From Chitinophagaceae bacterium UBA4407 (GTDB taxonomy: Bacteria; Bacteroidota; Bacteroidia; Chitinophagales; Chitinophagaceae): DNA of 64,000 bases. The position numbers and the translations under genes are program-made. Of this stretch, positions 58,772 to 64,000 are shown piece by piece (within the stretch, counting starts at the first letter, position 1; every line of letters starts with the position of its first letter). The notes under the pieces are model-generated. The model ran no database searches, was not told the origin of the DNA, and saw nothing but the letters and a program-made list of their open reading frames with translations. The DNA lies in NCBI GenBank assembly GCA_002390845.1, contig DGQT01000042.1:1-64000 (forward strand). The letters are read 5' to 3'.

Positions 58772-61753
58772 ATGACTACAACTCGATTGTTAAGAGTATT
58801 ACTCTTATGCCCGCTGTTCATGTTGATCATGCAACAATCCTGGGCGCAAACAAAATCAATTTCAGGAAAAGTTACAGACGAAAAAGGGGGTGCTATTGCC
58901 GGTGCTTCTGTTTTGGTAAAAGGTTCTAAGACCGGCACCTCAACTGATGCAACTGGTTCATTTAAACTTTCAGCCCCATCCTCAGCAACAACATTAGTTG
59001 TTAGCTATGTTGGTTACACATCGCAGGATGTTGACATTTCATCTTCATCAGATGTTACAGTATCATTAAAGCCCGAAGCTTCAGCACTAACTGATGTTGT
59101 GGTTGTTGGCTATGGTACAGTAAGGAAAAAAGACTTGACAGGAGCTGTTACAAATGTTAAGGAAAAAGATTTTAATAAAGGTCTTATTACAGCCCCTGAT
59201 CAGTTATTACAGGGTAAAGTAGCCGGTGTTCAGGTGCTTAACAACAGTGGTCAGCCAGGTGGTGCAACAACAGTAAAAATCAGGGGTAACTCGTCTATCA
59301 GGGCTGGTAGTGCACCGTTATATGTTGTAGACGGGGTTCCTTTAGATGGAAGATCTGCAAGACCTGGAAGCACTGGTAACGGCGGTGGAAATACACCAGA
59401 TGCAAACCCATTGAATTTTATTAACCCCAGCGATATTGCATCTATGGATGTTTTGAAAGATGCTTCTGCAACAGCTATTTACGGTTCACGTGCCGCTTAC
59501 GGGGTAATATTAATTACAACTAAAAGAGGTAAAAGCGGATCACCTAAATTAGATGTTTCAAGTTCTGTAGGTACTAGCAGTATTCTCAAAAGATTAGGAG
59601 TTTTGGATGCCAGTCAGTTCCGCCAGGCGTTGACTGAATACAGTTTACCAACTACAAATGATTATGGTGGCAATGTAAATGCAATGGATGCCATTCTTCA
59701 AAAAGGGCTATCTCAAAATTACAGCATCGCGATGAGCGGTGGTAACGATGCCGGCAGGTATCGTCTCTCTGCTGGTTATTTCGATCAGGAGGGTATCATT
59801 AGAAAATCTGACTTTAGAAAATTCACTACGAGTTTTAGTGGAAATTTTAAATTTCTTGATAGTAAGAAACTTGGATTGGATTTCAATGTTACCTCTGCAC
59901 AAACAAGAGAGGATATTGCTCCGGTTTTCAATGATGCAGGTTTTACAGGAAGCGTAGTTGCACAGGCACTTCAGTGGAACCCTACACGCCCACTTACAGT
60001 AAAAAAATCAGATGGTACCGATTCATTGAATATTTTGAGAGGTTCTACTACTGTTAACCCTCTTGCTATGTCTGAGGCTTATGATGATAATGCAAAAATT
60101 ACCACTATTCTGGCCAGTGTATCTCCCTATTATAAGATTACAAAAAATCTTGAATACAGAATGTTATACAGTCTTAATTATAGCACTGGTATAAGAAGAC
60201 AGCAAATTGCATCTTTTATTAACCTCGATGGTATTATAGACAGAGGCATTGCTTCTTATGGTAACAACGAGCTTACAACACAGCAGATTACCCATACCCT
60301 GAATTATAATCAACAAATTACGCCTTCTTTTAACCTGAATGCTGTAGTTGGTTATGAGTATATGAAGTTTGACAATAAAGGTGTTAATGAATCTGCTAAG
60401 GACTTTGGAAGGTTTGGTCTTCCTTATACAAACTATTTTCAATATTCTACTCAAACAACAAGAGGCGTTGGTTCATTTGCTGATCCTTCTTCTGAATTAC
60501 AGTCTTACTTTGCAAGAGCTGTAATGAATTATAAGGATAAATATATTGTAACGGCTACAATAAGGGCCGATGGTTCAAGTAAATTCGGTTCCAACAACAG
60601 GTATGGGTATTTCCCCGCTATTGGTGTGGGTTGGACGATTAGTAATGAGAACTTCTTAAAAGGAGTTGAATTTATCAATAGCCTTAAATTGAGAGGAAGC
60701 TGGGGTCAAACAGGAAGCCAGGATTTACCGGCTGGCTCTTCAGTAGCTAAATACTCTTTCACGGGACCAGGTGCGATCGGGCAAACAAACTTTGCAAATG
60801 CTGATGTAAAGTGGCAAGCTGATGAGCAAGCGAATGGTGGTATTGATTTCTCAATCTTTAAAAACAGGATTTCTGGTTCAGTAGATTACTTCAATAAGAA
60901 AACTACAGGATTGTTATATCCAACTATTACTCCGCAACCAGCGCCACCGGGAGCACCGCCAACATGGAAAAACCTCGATGCAAACATTGTTAACAAAGGT
61001 TTCGAAGTTGCCCTTAATGCCACAATTATCAGGAATAAAAATCTTTCTTGGGATTTGGGTGTGAATGCCTCATTTATTGATAATACAGTTAAAGGATTAA
61101 ATGGCTCTATACCAACAGGTGCCTTAAATGGACAAGGTATTTCTGGAGCAACGGCCGAGCTTATAACAAATGATCAGCCAATCAATGTGTTTTATACAAA
61201 AAAATTCCTTGGATTGGATAAGGATGGTCAGTCTACCTACGCTGATGACGGTTATACCCGTTACTTTGTTGGAAATCCTAACCCTAAAACAATTCTGGGT
61301 ATCAGTACTTCCGTAAATTATAAGAAGCTTTACGTTTCCTTAAATATGAACGGTGCATTAGGTCAGGATATTTATAATAATACGTTGAATACAGTGTTAC
61401 CAATAGGTAATCTAATTGGAGGCCGTAATGTAGGTAGTGTATTGATTGGTGGTCCAATTCAGGAAGCCTTGTCTAATGCCATTTCGCCTTCATCAAGATA
61501 TATAGAAAATGGCAGTTATTTAAAATTAGCGAATGCTACTATTTCCTACAATTTTGGTGATGTTGGCAAAATATTTAAAGGGTTAAATGTTTTTGTTACC
61601 GGGCAGAACATATTTGTAATTACCGATTTTACAGGGTTTGATCCGGAGGTTAATACAGATAAACAAGTAAACGGAGTGCCTTCGGTTGGTATCGAGTATA
61701 CTCCATACCCTTCTGCCAGGTCCTTCCAGTTTGGTTTAAATGTTTCTCTTTAA
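58772..61753 (+). CDS. SusC/RagA-family TonB-linked outer-membrane protein
   Basis: From MTTTRLLRVLLLCPLFMLIM the protein is 993 residues with a signal peptide ending near SWAQ (26). A CarboxypepD_reg-like domain (about 27-105) is followed by the SusC signature LTDVVVVGYGTVRKKDLTGA, a plug with VKIRGNSSIRAGSAPLYVVD and a 22-strand-type barrel. The C-terminus ends FQFGLNVSL with a barrel-like last strand. SusC transports glycans with SusD, TonB and ExbBD. The 19-residue N-terminal extension was rejected because the signal peptide starts at the internal Met. The SusD gene begins 21 bases downstream. Confidence 0.95.
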   Translation: MTTTRLLRVLLLCPLFMLIMQQSWAQTKSISGKVTDEKGGAIAGASVLVKGSKTGTSTDATGSFKLSAPSSATTLVVSYVGYTSQDVDISSSSDVTVSLKPEASALTDVVVVGYGTVRKKDLTGAVTNVKEKDFNKGLITAPDQLLQGKVAGVQVLNNSGQPGGATTVKIRGNSSIRAGSAPLYVVDGVPLDGRSARPGSTGNGGGNTPDANPLNFINPSDIASMDVLKDASATAIYGSRAAYGVILITTKRGKSGSPKLDVSSSVGTSSILKRLGVLDASQFRQALTEYSLPTTNDYGGNVNAMDAILQKGLSQNYSIAMSGGNDAGRYRLSAGYFDQEGIIRKSDFRKFTTSFSGNFKFLDSKKLGLDFNVTSAQTREDIAPVFNDAGFTGSVVAQALQWNPTRPLTVKKSDGTDSLNILRGSTTVNPLAMSEAYDDNAKITTILASVSPYYKITKNLEYRMLYSLNYSTGIRRQQIASFINLDGIIDRGIASYGNNELTTQQITHTLNYNQQITPSFNLNAVVGYEYMKFDNKGVNESAKDFGRFGLPYTNYFQYSTQTTRGVGSFADPSSELQSYFARAVMNYKDKYIVTATIRADGSSKFGSNNRYGYFPAIGVGWTISNENFLKGVEFINSLKLRGSWGQTGSQDLPAGSSVAKYSFTGPGAIGQTNFANADVKWQADEQANGGIDFSIFKNRISGSVDYFNKKTTGLLYPTITPQPAPPGAPPTWKNLDANIVNKGFEVALNATIIRNKNLSWDLGVNASFIDNTVKGLNGSIPTGALNGQGISGATAELITNDQPINVFYTKKFLGLDKDGQSTYADDGYTRYFVGNPNPKTILGISTSVNYKKLYVSLNMNGALGQDIYNNTLNTVLPIGNLIGGRNVGSVLIGGPIQEALSNAISPSSRYIENGSYLKLANATISYNFGDVGKIFKGLNVFVTGQNIFVITDFTGFDPEVNTDKQVNGVPSVGIEYTPYPSARSFQFGLNVSL

Positions 61754-61774
61754 TTTTTTTAAAACTCAAGTTAT

Positions 61775-63295
61775 ATGAAATATACAAAATTGCTTTATTT
61801 GACAATTCCCACTTTCATGCTGTTTAGTTGTACTAAATTGGATGAAAAATTCCGTGGTGATTTAACACAAGCCCAGGTAGGTGGCGGAGGATCGGCAAGT
61901 ACCGATGCCTTACTTACCGGCGTTTATAATGCTATGCGGACTCCTTATCAGGATCAAAGCCAGGTTTGGGCGGCACAAGAGCACACTTCTGATGAGGCGA
62001 TCGGGCCAACAAGAGGTGGTGACTGGGACGATAACGGTGTTTGGAGGGTATTGCATTTACACAGATGGGATGGTGATCATCTGTTTCTAAGAAATACTTT
62101 CGAAAGCTTAGGTGGAATTATTTATGCATCAACAGATATGTTACGTTTTAGCCCGTCTGCATCCCAGGCTGCACAGGCAAAATTTTTGAGAGCTTTTGCT
62201 ATGTATTCAATGCTAGATGGATGGAATGTGGTTGTTTATAGAGAGCCCGGCAGCAACATACTTGATCTTCCGAAAGTATTTGTAGGTACAGATGCACTGG
62301 ATTTCATTATTACAGAAGTTAATTCAATTATCAACGATCTGCCTGATGGCCCAGCTTACGTTGCTAATAAGGATGCTGCCAAAGTATTTCTCATGAAATG
62401 TTACCTTAACAAAGGTGTTATCGTAAACAGGCAGTCACCTACATTCGATAATGCTGATATGGCACAGGTAATTGCACTTGCAGATGAGATTATTGGAAGT
62501 GGTAAATATTCACTGTCTGCTGACTACTTCGATAATTTTGCTCCAACAAATGATGTAAAAGGCGCTGCTGAAAATATCTTTACCGCTCAAAACATTGGTG
62601 GATCATCAAGCGGTAACGTTCGTTCAAGGTGGTTTTGTACATTGCATTATAATCAAAATCCGAGTAGCTGGAATGGTTTTACAACACTTTCTGATTTCTA
62701 CAATAAATTTGATGCCAACGATATACGTAGAAGCGAAAGCTATGCAGGTGTTACGGACGTTTCGGGTATTCATCCCGGCTTCCTTATTGGCCAGCAATAC
62801 GATCAGAACGGAACAGCCCTTAAAGATCGCGGTGGTAATCCATTAGCATTTACGCCTGAGGTTAAAGCAATTGAAACAGGCAGTAACCTTGAAGTTACCG
62901 GTATCAGGGTTATTAAATATCCCATTGATTATAAGTCTGGTGATAATGCAGATAATGACTATGTTTACTATCGTTATGCCGATGTATTGCTGATGAAAGC
63001 TGAAGCTTTATTAAGAAGCGGCGGCAGTGCATCTGATGCGGTAGGATTGGTTAACCAGGTTAGAGAAAGGGCCGGACTTGCAGATTTAGCAAGCATTTCA
63101 TTAGATCAACTGATCGATGAAAGAGGTCGCGAATTTTATTGGGAAGGCAATAGAAGAACAGATCTAATCCGCTTTGGTAAATTCCTTACACCTTGGCAGG
63201 AGAAACCAACAGACGATCCTAAATATTTATTGTTCCCGATTCCAAATCAGCAGTTAGCTGCAAATGCAAACCTTGTTCAAAATCCTGGATATTAA
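61775..63295 (+). CDS. RagB/SusD-family nutrient-uptake lipoprotein
   Basis: The 506-residue lipoprotein (lipobox LFSC, Cys19) has the SusD helical-repeat fold. Recognisable parts are ADEIIGSGKYSLSADYFDNF in the middle, YYRYADVLLMKAEALLRSGG and the LIDERGREFYWEGNRRTDLI segment near the C-terminus. It binds glycan at the cell surface and lids the SusC channel. Which glycan is imported is not shown; the trehalase neighbour suggests an alpha-glucoside but is only context. A terminator follows. Confidence 0.95.
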   Translation: MKYTKLLYLTIPTFMLFSCTKLDEKFRGDLTQAQVGGGGSASTDALLTGVYNAMRTPYQDQSQVWAAQEHTSDEAIGPTRGGDWDDNGVWRVLHLHRWDGDHLFLRNTFESLGGIIYASTDMLRFSPSASQAAQAKFLRAFAMYSMLDGWNVVVYREPGSNILDLPKVFVGTDALDFIITEVNSIINDLPDGPAYVANKDAAKVFLMKCYLNKGVIVNRQSPTFDNADMAQVIALADEIIGSGKYSLSADYFDNFAPTNDVKGAAENIFTAQNIGGSSSGNVRSRWFCTLHYNQNPSSWNGFTTLSDFYNKFDANDIRRSESYAGVTDVSGIHPGFLIGQQYDQNGTALKDRGGNPLAFTPEVKAIETGSNLEVTGIRVIKYPIDYKSGDNADNDYVYYRYADVLLMKAEALLRSGGSASDAVGLVNQVRERAGLADLASISLDQLIDERGREFYWEGNRRTDLIRFGKFLTPWQEKPTDDPKYLLFPIPNQQLAANANLVQNPGY

Positions 63296-63321
63296 TTAAG
63301 TATTCATAAAATAGAACTTTT

Positions 63322-63352
63322 ACAAAAGGCCATTATCTTTATGGCCTTTTGT
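63322..63352 (+). terminator. Rho-independent terminator after SusD
   Basis: ACAAAAGGCCAT and ATGGCCTTTTGT form a perfect 12-bp stem with a TATCTTT loop. Confidence 0.88.
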
Positions 63353-63355
63353 ATT

Positions 63356-64000
63356 TATTAGAAGTGGTTGCTAAGAATATTTATTCATTTTTATGATTCC
63401 GGCTTTTGATTCTTTGTGAAGCTTTTCTTGCCACGCTCGTTTCACAGTTCCACTTTCATGGCATCAGTGAAAAGCGTAGCAGTTTACTCCGACAAGCGAA
63501 GCAGAACCCGGGGCCGCACTCTTCAACTGCCAAAGGTATATGGAGCAAAGCGAAATATACCTTTAGTATATGGCTTTTGCAGTAGCAAGGGACGGTAGTA
63601 AAAGAAAGCATTGCATCATAAAGTAAGTATCAAATCAATAAGGATTTTTTAAGTATATTTCCCAGATTATTATGGCTTGTAGTCTGCATAACCTAATCGA
63701 ATCATACAGTACCAGGTTGAAAAAAATACACACTGCAATGGCACTGCCTATGGGTTTTGTAAATAAGGTATTTCAACAAATTACATCACTGGGGATTACT
63801 ATGCATGCATCCGGGGACTCAAAGAATGTTACTTCTTTTTTGCTTGAAAAGTTATGCATGAATGAATTTAATAAAACAATAGAGAAACCGCATCTGAATT
63901 GCTCACAGGAATTGTTGCAGTTTCAGTGTGCGACGCAAGAAAAGCTTCATGCAGGTTTTAGAGTCTGGCTCAAAATAAACCTTCACTTTTTTCTAAAAAC
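63356..64000. other. Right-edge intergenic region with unproven open frame
   Basis: No recognised gene. A two-ended element occupies 63385-63985. An ATG at 63672 opens a plus-strand frame of 109 codons that reaches the window edge without a stop (MACSLHNLIESYSTRLKKIH...). It runs straight through the right half-element (reading ...QCATQEKLH...), so I doubt it is a gene. Confidence 0.5.
63385..63985. repeat. Large two-ended dispersed element
   Basis: Left half: TTATGATTCCGGCTTTTG, GAAGCTTTTC, variant core TTGCCACGCTCG at 63428-63439. Right half: core TGCGACGCAA at 63929-63938, GAAAAGCTTCATGCAGG and outer edge AGTCTGGCTCAAAATAAA. About 490 bases lie between the cores, the second largest centre in the window. 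Confidence 0.8.

Noticed and set aside
63416..63598. 60-codon plus-strand frame after SusD
   Set aside because: It is made from the left half-element and its long-form extension.
1..64000. CRISPR array
   Set aside because: The repeats are dispersed over kilobases, occur in both orientations and have no regular spacers; no cas genes are present.

Overview
The window looks like chromosome from a member of the Bacteroidota, most like a Chitinophagaceae-type soil or freshwater bacterium. The evidence is a PorP/SprF component of the type IX secretion system (T9SS), a protein with a C-terminal T9SS sorting domain, a SusC/SusD pair, large TonB-dependent barrels with CarboxypepD-like N-termini, a parA-parB-DUF5683-dapB gene order, and starts that mostly lack Shine-Dalgarno sequences. 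About 55 protein genes and one tRNA (Thr, anticodon CGT) are supported. No rRNA, CRISPR array, prophage or complete insertion sequence is visible.

Layout. 1-2221 holds the 5' part of a large minus-strand repeat protein with five PPC-like domains that runs off the left edge. 2712-4470 is a LytS/LytTR two-component pair. 5357-11559 is a minus-strand block of cysQ, three sulfotransferases, a glycosyltransferase and UDP-glucose dehydrogenase, probably making a sulfated glycoconjugate. 11936-19245 holds an UlaG-like hydrolase, parA, parB, a DUF5683 gene, dapB and a TPR histidine kinase with its NarL-type regulator. 19242-24257 carries a barrel protein, an Rrf2 regulator, an ECF sigma factor with small membrane proteins and Hsp20, a LuxR regulator and a sigma-region-2-only protein. 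24314-26726 holds two secreted esterases, one of them fused to an SGNH domain.

27196-36896 includes a frame-split cassette-like gene, a metallophosphoesterase, PorP/SprF, upp, tRNA-Thr, a TonB-like protein, folC, a Nudix hydrolase and YfiT. 37053-47405 includes an ABC ATPase, GNAT, a second Nudix, a queuosine-precursor transporter, an outer-membrane barrel, a Cys-motif/T9SS protein, a SusC-like/vWA chimera and xerD. 47512-52097 holds a YkgJ protein, a propeller lipoprotein, a cytochrome c lipoprotein and htpG. 52300-63295 is a carbohydrate locus: SGNH hydrolase, LacI and AraC regulators, an MFS transporter, trehalase, SusC and SusD.

The most striking feature is not a gene. Almost every intergenic gap carries one or two copies of a dispersed element. 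Its half-unit has a T-rich edge, then AGCCnGGCT, then about 20-25 bases, then a core, usually TTGCGTCGCA, then CTTGTACGTTC. I found 21 exact copies of that 10-mer plus about 14 copies of two variant cores (TTGTGTCACTC and TTGCCACGCTCG), all outside coding regions. Half-units occur alone or as inverted pairs. The pairs enclose other repeat families and, at 26740-27762, a gene remnant. An AT-rich palindrome is inserted at the same internal position in four copies. This layered repeat system is the best candidate here for something undescribed.
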